64,000 nt of DNA, from the NCBI RefSeq assembly GCF_964204645.1, contig NC_134025.1, positions 25,636,001 to 25,700,000 of the forward strand, given 5' to 3'. Below, piece after piece: positions 1 to 12,700 of the stretch (the first letter of the stretch is position 1; every line of letters begins with the position of its first letter). The stretch comes from Tubulanus polymorphus (lineage: Eukaryota > Nemertea > Palaeonemertea > Tubulaniformes > Tubulanidae). The notes under the pieces were generated by a model. That model saw only the letters and a list, made by a program, of their open reading frames with translations. It was not told where the DNA came from and ran no database searches. The translations under genes were made by a program, and so were the position numbers.

Positions 1-3000
1 TTGGTTGGAACGAACATTTAGCATAACAATGAAATGGAAGAAATAAATGTCCATTCTAGAGAAGTAATTCTTAAGAATCTCTTATAGAAACAATGCTGAA
101 TATGTTCCAACAGTCAGAAGTTTCCAAAACACTGCTGAATGGTTTTTCAACTCTTCTCGAACTCTGACATTTATACATATTTTTTAGGACCTAAAATAGA
201 TCCATTACTTTCGATCATCAGGAAATGCCTTTGATACAGTCATTTGAGCTGCTGCCATTTTCAAATACCCTTTAAGGATACATTACTGCCGGAATACATA
301 AAGCATGAAAAGTTTTCTTTAGAAAACTTGAAAATCCATTCGATCGATTTGCCTTTACAACTCTAAAAGCACAATGTTGTCACAGATTATTGAATTAACC
401 ATGCATGAATAGACAACTGCAAAAATGTTGTCATTGAAAAAATAAAAGGAAACACCAGTTTTACAGAAAGCTGACCAGTTATGTCTAGACTATTGTAGTC
501 TTCCGACGTTGTTTTATTAGAATAAAAAGATCTTAATCTTCAAATTTGTCGGTGTTTATGTGGAATCAATACATATATATTCAGGGGACAATCTATTAGT
601 CTTGTTTTCAACACCAAAACTACCCTGATTTTCACTTAATTTACAGCACAACATTTGTGAAAAATAGATTCATTATAGATAGTTTGTCGTGTAATTCTAA
701 TTCTAAAAAGACCGAATTTTGTGGATGCAAGAATTTCTTTAATACGTTCGTATAGTTCAGCAAGTGTGTTTAGCATTGTTCGCTGTGATAGTGTATGTAC
801 CTTTTTACTTCGTAAGACGCTAAGAACATTGATGAATATTCAATAAGCAAAATAACAATGTTATACTGATGGTAATTATAATCAGACATGGTTGCATTGA
901 TAGTTCAAACATGATATTTCATTTTTTCATCTACACAGACATCGACTAAGCATGCACGATGACAATTTATTGCTAAAATACGTAATGCAGTAGATGATTT
1001 ATTTTCGTAAAAACCTATCACTTTAGTGTGTGCCTCGAGACTTATTGTGCGTTACACATATCAATTTTGAACAACTTCACAATAACAAATTAACATCATT
1101 TACAAACATTTCAATATATGAATGTGATGCCTAAATGCCTTCTATTGTGGACTCTAAACTCGTTTTTAAAGTCCATGCTTCTACCGATCTCTGAAAGTCA
1201 ATGGGAGAACAGATTTCAGTTAGTATGGACGACTTCCAACATCAGCATTTTGTCACCACGTAATGGAAGCTTTGAGTAATTTGTATGCTCCTACTATCCA
1301 TCATTTGCGCCCCACAGTCAACTTGCATGGTCAGGATGCGAACATAGCTGGGGTAGTCTATCGTACTGCGTCGTCGGAATAAAAATCACCGTCTGCCTTG
1401 ATTTGGAAATTCTGGGTAAGAAAGATAAAACAACACGCATTTGTTTTCATTATTTACGGGCCATCTCACATTCAACGACTGATGGGAGTTTACCTGAAAA
1501 AATAAACTACTTCGTGTGAGATTAGAGACCGAAATAACAGACGATATCGAAGTTTAAATCGATGATGAATCGAGAGTTTATCGATATCGAAGAAAATGTA
1601 AAGGACGATGAAAACAACGCCGTGAAAATCAATAATAAGGATTCAATTCACAGGAAATTAAAGCAGATGCGTTAGGTTAATGAAGATTCACTCAACAAAT
1701 TAATGAAATATGCCGTGGTATACATCCAACTGGTAAACGTCGCTGATGATGAGAATGTATAGAAACAATGCACCGCATGGTTATTATTCCGAGTTCTTTA
1801 GCTCAAGAATCAGAAAAACCTTGTCAGCTGATGAAATATTAAGAAAAGAAATCGGTTGTTTATTCACGATGACGCCACCATCGGAGACAAATGCATCAGT
1901 TAATCTGAAACTGTGAAATAGAATTTTAGTGATACCTAGTGACATAATTTGGGCGGTTTTTGCGTTCTTTCGAGTAGGGAATTTCGTTTCCTATGAAGTA
2001 TATTTTCAGCACGAAAACCGAGATCGAAGGCAATTCATTTTAGGCAAAACGCATGCAATTCACGCATGCAAAAATCAGTTGACCATGCACAAACTGAAAA
2101 CCAGTCTCTTTTTTGTAGTGATGCAAGAAGAAGTTTCGTCTAAAGTTAGTAACATGCAAGACGTATTAGTAGAAGCACTCATTACCCTACGTTATCATCG
2201 CAAAAATGATGACCTATGATTTTCATATCACCATCCAGCCAGCATGCAATATATTTATATGTATATATCATGTATAGATGATCAGGCGTTAATTAATTTG
2301 CAATGCAACCATGATCATGCGATAAATATATAAAAGAATAACTCGCATGCTACATGCTTACTCATGCACGGCACTACGCACATCACTCAGAAAAACAACA
2401 TGCATAAATAGAATAGAGAAAACACACGAAGAATATGCAATTTCAGCCAGTTTCATAATAGATTGAGATTCATTCGCTTCAATAAATCTTGACTAACTAC
2501 GTGTATATATGTATATATGTACACGTGATGCACTTTTAGTCTTCAATCACGGTTCATTTATTTTCGATTCCCATCCACGAATTTTTCATCTAGCCGATAA
2601 TTTGCTTTGGAATGATTTATTGGTTCGAGAAAGTCAATAAACACATTCAAGAATTACAATTTGTCAGCCGATACGCATTCGAATACATCGAGTCCCTCGA
2701 GTGGTGAAAATGATCTAATGCCGAAATACTCAGTAACATGTTTTGAATAAATTAACCCATTTCTTTTGTTGGGTACTTTATTTTTTTGTGCAAAATTAAA
2801 ACTATAATTTTTACTGACGCGTCATTAGAATCGCAACGAAATGTATCACGCATATTCTGAATAAACTTCATTAGTTCTGAAATTTTTTTCGTCAAGTTTT
2901 TCCTACGCTTCAATTGCATATTTAATGCGAGAATGTATATTAGTCAGTTAATAATGCAAACCAGCATGCAAGCGCAGAAGATCATGCAGCATTTTACGTA

Positions 3001-3679
3001 AACATGCAACTGTTATCATGATCACGAGCAGCCATTTTGTTGTTATTATTCCGGAAAGCCATGCAATTGGATAAAATAAGCAACAAAAAAAACGAAATTC
3101 ACTACAAATATGACTCGACGAACGGAACAAAAATAACGATCTCAAAGCGTAAAACTTGTCAAATCAAACCATGAAACCCGTGATTTATAATAGAAGTTAA
3201 GTCAGGTAGGCGCTCTCGTAGTTCCCAGCTTTAAACGAATCGACCAGAGGAGGTTGCCATGGTTTGATTAAAAAGAAATCAATTTCAAATCATTCTTTAC
3301 AAAATAGACAAGAATTTGAAGCTGGGAGGCAAAACCTTTACACAATCAATATAGTAGTTGGTGAGCACATTAATTCTCAAGCAAATTGGTAAAATAAGAA
3401 GTGTTATATAAAACAAGAAATAAAATGAATTGAGGAGAGGTTGGTAGGGGAAGGTGTTGGAGATCCCGAGATGAGCGTATATTACCGGCACATCTTCTGT
3501 GCAATCGTTGAGTGGTGTCGTGGTGTCGGAGATTGGGGAAATTTGGCATGCAATTTCACTTCGAAAAAGAACGTGGCGTTAACTTATTGGCCAAGGCATG
3601 CCATGTGACCATGATAGCTGGCTTGCATGCAAAAACAGACAAGAAGTAGCGGAAAAAGAAAGAATATCAAGGAATTTAC
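1..3679 (-). other. Neurexin intron after the last LNS4 exon seen (open-ended)
   Basis: No further LNS4/LNS5 exon could be recognised on the minus strand. Apart from the UGCAUG cluster it is ordinary AT-rich sequence with short open frames (for example 1929..2219 plus, 2948..3145 minus) that show no domain, splice logic or similarity. Confidence 0.6.
2052..3631 (-). promoter_or_regulatory. Intronic cluster of UGCAUG (RBFOX-type) motifs
   Basis: On the plus strand CATGCA (UGCAUG in the neurexin pre-mRNA) starts at 2052, 2065, 2084, 2153, 2243, 2363, 2399, 2965, 2983, 3003, 3060, 3547 and 3626. That is 13 copies in 1.6 kb; elsewhere in the window the motif appears only about once per several kb. 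UGCAUG is the known binding element of RBFOX splicing regulators, and downstream clusters usually promote inclusion of the preceding exon, here 3680..3757. Function is inferred. Confidence 0.55.
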
Positions 3680-3757
3680 CAGGAGATACATTAACATAGG
3701 ACCCCACATGTATCGCAGAGATATGTATCAAAATGCCAACTTTCTTCGGCAGTTTAG
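3680..3757 (-). CDS. NRXN: Probable neurexin exon in LNS4, possible cassette
   Basis: 78 nt between a strong acceptor (CACTTTTCATTCTAG, AG at 3758-3759) and donor GTAAATTCC (3678-3679). Phase 1 in and out, no stop. After the junction alanine it encodes KLPKKVGILIHISAIHVGSY and then VNVSPG. The L-I-H-I-S-A-I-H-V-G pattern is the LNS strand that usually reads L-h-x-x-hYhGG and here follows DGENRR directly, as expected. Being a multiple of three and symmetric in phase, it could be skipped without a frameshift. A UGCAUG motif lies 49-54 nt past its donor and 12 more follow. Assignment rests on splice sites, phase and a weak domain pattern. Confidence 0.7.
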
Positions 3758-6700
3758 CTAGAATGAAAAGTGAATAAAATACATCAGTAAGGAATATATA
3801 ATTCGTTTCAAAGTTCTTTATCGGTGTAACAGAAAATGCTTCTTCAATTAAACACTGACAAGACACATTATCAAACGCGTAAGAAGAAACTTTATCAAAC
3901 ATATTCTTTTTCCAAACTGTTCCGAATTGGCCACACCATCACATCCTCCACAACCCAAAAAGAATACCATCACCAAAAATACTAGAATGACTTAAGACCC
4001 GCGCTACTTATATACCAGCATTTATATATACATTATTCAAATATTTGACGGGAGTTTGTGCTGAAAGGTGAAATTAAAAGTTGATATTAGAGCAACAATT
4101 CTCATACATATACTGACCGAATGAGTAGAAATACTGAATGGAACTCGAGAGCGGACAAGTGATTAATACCAAACGACTAAAAAATCGGAAACGATATCCA
4201 TTCCAATCGAAACGATTTCCTTTCAGAAATCCGAGAAAGTATGTGATTAGTCATGACCCAAGGTGGCCAATCAATCCAAGACGTCACGGGCGTAGCTCGT
4301 TATTTTCACACCATGATTGAAAGCAAAGATCATCAGGAGTTAATAAGCTGGCCGATCTCGCAAGGGCTTTCTCGATAATCACAAGTGTCATTGTAGGTTA
4401 TTGGCCCGGGCTTTAGCAATGAAGTGGGAGGTGATGTTTCCTTATTGCCAGCATACTGCGAATACGATAAAAATCTAAATTGCCAGCTCCAGAGACGTTC
4501 TCATCCGATGGGAATTTCAATCAAGGGTTCTTTTCTCGTAGCAATAAATTTCACTATGAGAGGGGATCCGCGGCATATTAAACCATAGGATCCAATACGA
4601 TTTACATAGCGGCAACAGTGATGACATAATCAGATAAAAATCACAACTAATAAAACGCAAACATTCTATGCAACTTTCACTGGAATTTCAATTCAGAATT
4701 AATGGATTTCTGAGATAACTTAGGAAGAAAATTGCGGCGCAAGTCTTTCGCCATCGACGCGCACGAAATTTATTACTCGCCATAAAGTTTCTCGGATGCG
4801 CCTGTAATAGTGATAGTTTTCCATACCGACCATAAAGAAATGAAGAACAATAATTTATAAACCTCCAGGGCTACATTTCCTTAATCCGCAGCGCAGCTGT
4901 AAGATAGACTTAAGAGACGTCCAAATAGAATCGAATCAGTAATGTATGTAATGGTTAGTATCATATAGAGGAATAGATAAGTCTTACCTCTACGGTTTTC
5001 ACCATCCAGTTGTAATTTAATGGACCTCGCTTTACGTAGGATTTTGATAGTGTGCCACTTGTCGTTGTTCACGTGGTTTCCGACGCAGATAGCCTGTAAA
5101 ATATTCTTTAAGCTAAGTACACGCTATCTTAGGCAAACATATCAATAGAGTTTGATCTCTATAGAACGTCTATATCTGTGATCAAGAATACGATATTTGC
5201 TGTGATCTGTAGGATCACATCGATTATGTTTGTTTTTACTTCTTATTTCTACACATGTCTGTCACCATCCATGGATAAAAAAAAATCTATATCGCATGAT
5301 CACTTATCTGTAAAAAATGTGAAGTTATTTCGGTCATGAAATGATAGATGATAGCTTCTAGATATTCAACCAATGCATTTGGTTAAAAATCTCAATTTTC
5401 TAAATTAGTTTCCAAAATGAAAATGAATTTCATTTCTACGATGCCAATAGCTTGACAGCTTAGCGCATGCCTTGTTGATTGATTTCATTAATCAACGCCG
5501 CGGTGGAAGGTTAATTGGCGTATTTACTTGAACATTTCAATATTCGAAATGGATCTAAAAATAATTTTTCCATCGATTGATCGTCCGCCCTTTTCTCGTC
5601 TGCGGCGCCTGTGTTTCTCGTAAGATTTATAGTTAACTGATGAAAATGCGGAGAACAATTAGAAACGCATTAAGATCGATTCGTGACGACTAGACGTGAT
5701 AATAACGAAAAGAAATAGAATATGATACATTTCCAATCACAAACTCCCGTGTTTGTGATAATCATATGGTGTAATTTGTCATGAAATGAATACAATATGC
5801 TATTAGCTTGGGAAACGAATGTTTAACTAATCAATGCGGAGCCACTGCCTCGAGCGCAATGTAACACAATTCTCTTCGTTGAAAATAAAACTGAATTGAA
5901 AAGAATTAGAAAAAAAAACATTCGATAATAACCGAAATGAAGAGATGCCCTAGGAAATGTTATTCATAGGTGGTTACTGAGAACGCGCCTTATTTATTAT
6001 CGAATGTAAAAAGTTGTGTCTGTATTTTGTCTTGATTGTAATACATCAAATTCATCGCCAGACAATAGAGTATCACGTAGTTTTATGTAGTAAAGGTTTC
6101 ATAAGAACTTAGTAGGCAGAAAATGGATAGATAGAAGGATAGGGACTACTTAAACTTAGATATCCAGTACGCCTGATGATGGCTAACAGTTGTTAGCCGA
6201 AACGTCGCTCCTCAAATACAATCATTCTGATATAGAATTTTTCAATTTTGGCTTTGTTATTGTGGGATTTCTCTCGTCATCATCATACACGGATATTGTG
6301 TAAATTCTCGTCTAATTAGATATCTATCTTTGGATCTGGGGTTTAACCATCAGTAGAGTTCAATCTTTACTGAGAAACTTCAATTCCTGATTTTTAACGG
6401 GATGTATAAGGCAATCTCGAGATGAATTTTACCTTCTTTCCACTTCCCAGATCAATTTCAAGACAAACTCTGCTGTTATCAATTCTCAATTCCATCCGGT
6501 CTTTCGTACGTTCTGACGTCGTCGCGAAAAGCAAGCCAGACGGTCGCTTCGTGCGGAATCGTAGCATGACATCTTCAGTTTCCGTTTGAGACTCATCTGG
6601 CATTGAAATGAGCACATATTGAGTTCCATCAAAGCTTAGAGTAGCAGCAGCTGAAAAATAGGAGATGATGATGGATTCTTGAATTAAAATAGGTTTTCAC

Positions 6701-9700
6701 GCATGAAAAGAAATCGAGAATTCCCAGCACATACTCGCTGAGAAATTAGCATTAGATTTGATAGGAAATGATTTGGTGATGTGATCGGTTTCAAATTAGC
6801 GAGATGGTTGTAAAGTAGATGGCTTCAAATATCCAAATCTTTTTCGCAATTAGAAAAAATACGGTGAATGAGTAGAGGGGACCAGCTTATACGCTGTAAA
6901 CATTGGCTTATACACCGTTATGCCGGAACAGTTTCTCCATTATTAATGTCCATCAAAATGAATAGCAACAGATGATCGGTGGAAATGTGTTTTCACAGTA
7001 AAATAGTCATAGTAGTAATGCAAATATTTTACTTTTACCCATGGGTCTATAACAAAGAATAGAACACATTCAGTGTGAGTAAATTTGCCTTGTCAATTGC
7101 GAATAATATCGAAGGTCTGATGGCCAACATTAGGTTGTCATTATGGACTAATGGCTTTCAGATGGTAGCGTGCCATGGCATATTAAGGCCGATCATTGCA
7201 GCAAGCCATGATGTACTCGGTGAAACGGAATGGATGTGGGCAAGTCATTTACTATCCAGCCTCAGTTGAATATGTTTTCCATGGTGCCATCGGTTTGGCG
7301 TCCTTGCACAAATATCACCTAAGTCCAAACGATGGTAATTAACTAAAGGTTGTGCGTTCATGTGTACTATACGGTGTTGTCGCATCTGTGCATATGTTAA
7401 TAGGATCGTCGTGGAAACACGGGGAATCCCTCCATCTATGAAAACCCGTTTCATTATTCGCGAGGATTTTTTTGTCACTGTAGCATGGTTGATGCATTTG
7501 ATGGATTTAGCATCATCTAATACGACTGATGGTTGTATCTGAAGTGGGAAAGATTGCATCTTGTTTTTTTTCTTAATCTCAGTGATTCATCACTCGACAT
7601 CACTGTGGCAAAGCGTTACACAAACGCGGCGGATATACATGCAGCCATGTTTAACCAACTTGCCAGAAAAAAATCAACCGATAATGACTATCACGAATGA
7701 TGTCTCACGTAACATCACAAGAACTTTCTAACCAGCTCACAATTACCACAGCGTGTCAAACAAGTAGCATTAAGTGTATCCGCTCTAACGAAACAGAGAA
7801 ATTTTCGTAAGTGGTAAATAAAAAAATTCTATACTTGTCATTACGTGAATTCATCAAGATTTTTTTAAGACAGCATCATCTATTCAAATACCACGAACAA
7901 TGAGGTACCGACAAATCACCAAGTTGCGCAAATAATGGTCGGTTCAGGGGCGGATCGAGGAAAATTGGAAGGCCGAGGTCCAGAAGAAAAGAAAAGGCAT
8001 TTCTCAGATAAGCCTCTATTGGGGTTTCGCGTGGTTCCGCCCTCGGTTTTAGATATTTTTGAAGAAATACATACGGAAGGTTGCAATTTCCGTGAGGATG
8101 AGTGTCAAATCTACAGGTTTTAACGATCTCTGTCGTTACAAACGGACGACCCCAATTGGAAGACAGGAGTCCGGACCCCGGAGATCACCCCTAAATCCTC
8201 CTCTATCGGTTCTACATAGCCGTCCAAGTAACTACGACTTGCAAACCTGGTGGATGGGATCCTCGATTGCTACCAGTGGATTCCTCAACTACTGCAGTAG
8301 TGACGCAACCATAGTTGGAATAAAAACTAGTGATTATTCTTCACTACGTTACTCCCATTAGAACTAACCACATTACATCCTTAACTCATTTGAACTAATG
8401 ATGGCACATGACTGCGAGCTACGGGAGACCCTCGTAGGACGGGAGGTAATTAAGTAATTAGTAACGTAGTAAGGTGTACGCACTAGCACCTGACGTGCGC
8501 TGTAATTGACATATTCGTGGTAATTAAAATATAGAATTCCCACGATGATGACGAGATGTGACGATGAATTCATTAAACCGCTGGGATATGAATTCATCAT
8601 CGTTTGTAAATTCACGAGATGCAATAATACTGAATTTCATCTTTTCAGATTCTTTAATCACGTTGTTCCGTAACAATGCTCGAGGCCGCGAAATGAATGA
8701 AGTACAAATGACTCAACATCGTCAATCTCGCCGTATCTTTTTTTCATTTCTTTACATCATAGTCATTGATAATGAAATAACGCGACCTTGAACTGTCTGC
8801 ATTTTTCAAAAACAAAAGGAAACACGAAAGATATCCATCAGCAGTCACATCTGCCGATGTAGTCAGTCTGCCTTCTTAACTATCGAAGAGAAAAATACGT
8901 TCGCTCAGATGGAATCTATCGGGGAAGGAAAATCTCTAAATCATGACTTGGATTCAAGAAATGAAACTACTGGCCGCGGGGAAGAAGGTGACAAAACTAT
9001 CACCAATCTTTCAACTCAACTGGATTTAATAATTCACTACACTTCATATTTTGATGTGATTTGTTTTGTCTCTTGGTTTGTTTCATTTCAGCACGTGCAA
9101 ACCCCGCTGTATCTTAAGATTCATTCGAAGACAACCGCATTTTCAGTAACTTAAAATAAGATATTCATTCGTTATTCATTATGTCTTTTGAATTTACATG
9201 TGCTCCGTTGCGCTAAGGCCCCCATATCAATATACCATCATTCATGATAGAATGTCAAATCTAATATCAAAACAACAATCTGAAACAACTTATTCTGCAA
9301 AAAAAATTGACGAAATGAAAACAAAATCAATCTCAAATAATAGAGTCAGAGCGATGCCAAGATATAACAACGGGCCTAAAACAAATTGCTTTTCAAAACA
9401 GCTGAGCTTCACGAGAGAGTCGCGTTAGATTTACATCAAATATTCGTGGTGAAATTGCTTCGAACGTATCTCACTGGTCGCCTTGCACTGGAAATAGTGC
9501 CACCACAGCGGCAACAACAAATTACTCAACAGGATTCAGCGCCGAGTGATGTTATAAAACGCGATATCACCGATTCGAAGCAGATGATTCCACGCCGAAG
9601 CGAAATCACCAACTTGTAATTAATGCAATTCATCACTGGCGGGTTTACGAAAATGACAAAATAATCGATACAGATAGAAAAAATAAAAAAACGATATTAG

Positions 9701-12700
9701 ACCTGTATTTATTTATACGGTCTCATTTCTATTGGAAAAACACAGTGTAATCTATGCTCAAATGCAATAAATCTGGTTTTGACAGGTAATATTTGAGAAG
9801 CCTGTATCCGATCGCGCAGATTTATACGTACATTTTCAAAACAAACAGTTATTAATGCAACTGATTTATAAAACAACGTCAATATACGCATGAAATATAT
9901 GCCAGTCTACTGGGTGGCATATTCTATATGACACTTAAACTGACATGGCCGAGAAGCACTTTCGCATGAAAGACATGTCAAGACTTCTGCGAGATACTTA
10001 AAATTGATTTTATCATGTCTTTTGAGAGCCCCTTTTTCAACAACTTGATCTGGTGTCGATGAAGTGATAGCATTTTGTCGCCAGGTCCCATCTACTGGTC
10101 AGTTCTCTATACGTATATGAGCCCTCAGAGAGCAATTTACACTGTAAGAAGCTAGTTATGGGATAGATTGAGTGACCATCTAATTTGTGTTTTTGTGCGA
10201 TGAATACTAAGCAGGCTGCGCTCAACTCACACGCTGCCAAGGTTTTATGCGGACAGAATGTGAAGGAGTATATTTCAACGATATCACGCAATGTCGAAAA
10301 CTAGATTTGTGTCACAGAGGAGTAGTAGCCTAACAAAGTAGAGGAAGCAACCCTGGAAATTCTTTCATTTATGATCGCTTCTTAATTCTCTGCTGACCGG
10401 TGTACCTGGGAAAATCCTACAACACAAAGGTTAGCGGAACAGATGTTATGGATAAGTAGCTCATATTAATCACTATGATGAAAATAATCAGTTTTCCGAT
10501 CCGGCGGATCGAGGCACAGATAGCTTTCCTTATCCTTTGATGAAATGTCAAATAACTGAGCCAATAAATGTCTTAGACGTGGATCACCAGCTGTATCAGT
10601 GATTGGCCTGCCAGTCCATGGTAACGATTCAACATCATCTTGTCAAAAACCATGACAATTTCATCAGTCAAAATTTCCCTACCCAAAACTAATTGCTGTT
10701 GCTCGGATGTTCTATATATTAGGCCATGTATATCTGATAAAACAAGTGACCTGACCATCGACGATGGACATTATATAATAAAGAATTCATAAGAATGAAG
10801 TACCATTTATTGAGGTAACTATGGATATTATCGGGGATACTTTCGACAGCCAGTAACTAGTTACTTATTTAGAATATTCCAATAAAACAATATTCAATAT
10901 TCGCTATGGCGTTAAAGCTCGCATAAATCCTTTAGCCGCCATAGACCATTTTCTAATCTAAATTCAAAGACTAATCTTCTAAAAATGATTCATCAAAAGA
11001 GATCACTGCAGTCATTCCCCAATGCCTAAAACAAGTCCCATGTGATAACCTCAAACTAAACATAAATTTTTATTATTTACTAGGGAGAGGCTTTTTTTTA
11101 GGAAATTGCGGATTAATTTGACTTGCACAGAGTATTCATTTGGTTGCGTGATATAAGGGCTGATGCATTTTGTTTAAGAAAATTTTTCAAGAAAATTCAC
11201 AATTTGACGGAAATTTGTTTGTTCGGCGGAGGCGCTTTTTACCAACCACTGCGTGTACTTGGAAGAAATTAGTTTTCGTAAGCTGATTCAATCAACCGCC
11301 TGAAGTTTAAGGACATGCGAAGCAAAATTGAATTCACTATGGGGAAACCGACAACGGTGCACCGCACTTTGCAGGATATTGATACCATAAAATTCAATAA
11401 GGCTAAGATTTCGCACAACATTTTGATCAAACCAGCGCCTGAATAGAGTATAATTACAATGTCATTAAGTGATATAGGCAGATCTGTGGTTATTTCATAA
11501 ATCAATGTTGCAAAACTTGAATCTCACGCCTCATTAGTTGACTATAAATGATGGTACGTTATGATGGCGGATTGTTGCAGAATGATAACATTATCGCTGT
11601 TTAGGTAGTTTCATCAAACTTAATGACACGCTGCTTAGATGGGCTTACCGCGGGAAAATGCCATCAGCATTCCATCCACGTTATACCCTTTGTAGAGAAC
11701 AAGATGACGTCTATATAAAGACAAGCATTAATGTCTGTGCTTGTAATATGAATCGATAGGACAAGTGTGACGCAATGTTGCAGATACACGGTAACGTGTG
11801 TTAACACGAATTACTTCAGGTGATAATTAAATTATGTTGGTGTTGTCTCCGCTAGTTGTACACAACGCTGAAGAAACTACCTCAACGGCAAGACACGCCA
11901 ACCGTTCGTATTATCGTCCTTGCGCTATAACCGAGTAGTAGTTTGGAAAGAATCTGAAAGCCGGTGTATTCGATAAGTATTGCCGCTAACAAGTGATTAT
12001 ATTCGTGTTGGCAGGGAATACTGGTCGACCAGTGGGAGGGACAATTGAAGATCAATAATGCGATGAAGATAAAGTTGCAGTATTTCAACAATCTCGAGAT
12101 AGGACTGTCAGCATCTCACGAAAGGCAATTACACACAGTCACTGCATACCAATAATAATCATGGTTCATACAGAGCAGCTAAAATCAACAAATATCCTTT
12201 GGTAACAATTCCATTGAGCTACAATTGTCAAGGATAACCAGTCCTAATGCAGATTGGCCAAAACTGCGATTTTCTTATGTGATAACTACCCTTTTACCCC
12301 AACTTTATAATATTCCTTGCCAACAACTGCGCAACTAATAAGTACGTGTCTAGTGATGGTACATCCTGGCGGATGTTTATTCATATCAATCTGTCTAATG
12401 AAAGCAAGTTTGGTAAGCCAATTGATGAATTGTTTCCAAGTCAATATCGCCTTAACAAGTTTGAGATATTGATTTTCATCTTCGACGACAATTCAGGCTC
12501 AATTTCCGCCGAGAACAAGAGCCCATGTTTATCTTAAGACAGCTAGTGCATTTAATTAATTTCATAATCCAAGTCAGCTAAAAGCGAATACATCTTCACA
12601 AAATATACAAACATCTTGCGGAGGCAATTGATGTTTTAAGTATTGATAAAGCCGTGTTTAACAACCAAGAAGCTGGTTTCATTTACTGACGGAACCATTA

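Larger units (their letters stand above)
5094..6432 (-). other. Neurexin intron at splice-site-3 position
   Basis: 1339-bp phase-0 intron between LGSGKK and AICVGN, where vertebrate SS3 inserts occur. It holds the Penelope-like remnant with the hammerhead core. Two mini-exon candidates were examined and not accepted. Confidence 0.75.

Noticed and set aside
5192-5206. 15-nt mini-exon candidate (five residues) in the splice-site-3 intron
   Set aside because: AG and GT are present and phase fits, but the donor GTATTC and the pyrimidine tract are weak.
5528-5554. 27-nt mini-exon candidate in the splice-site-3 intron
   Set aside because: Good acceptor and donor, but the required phase contains a TGA stop.
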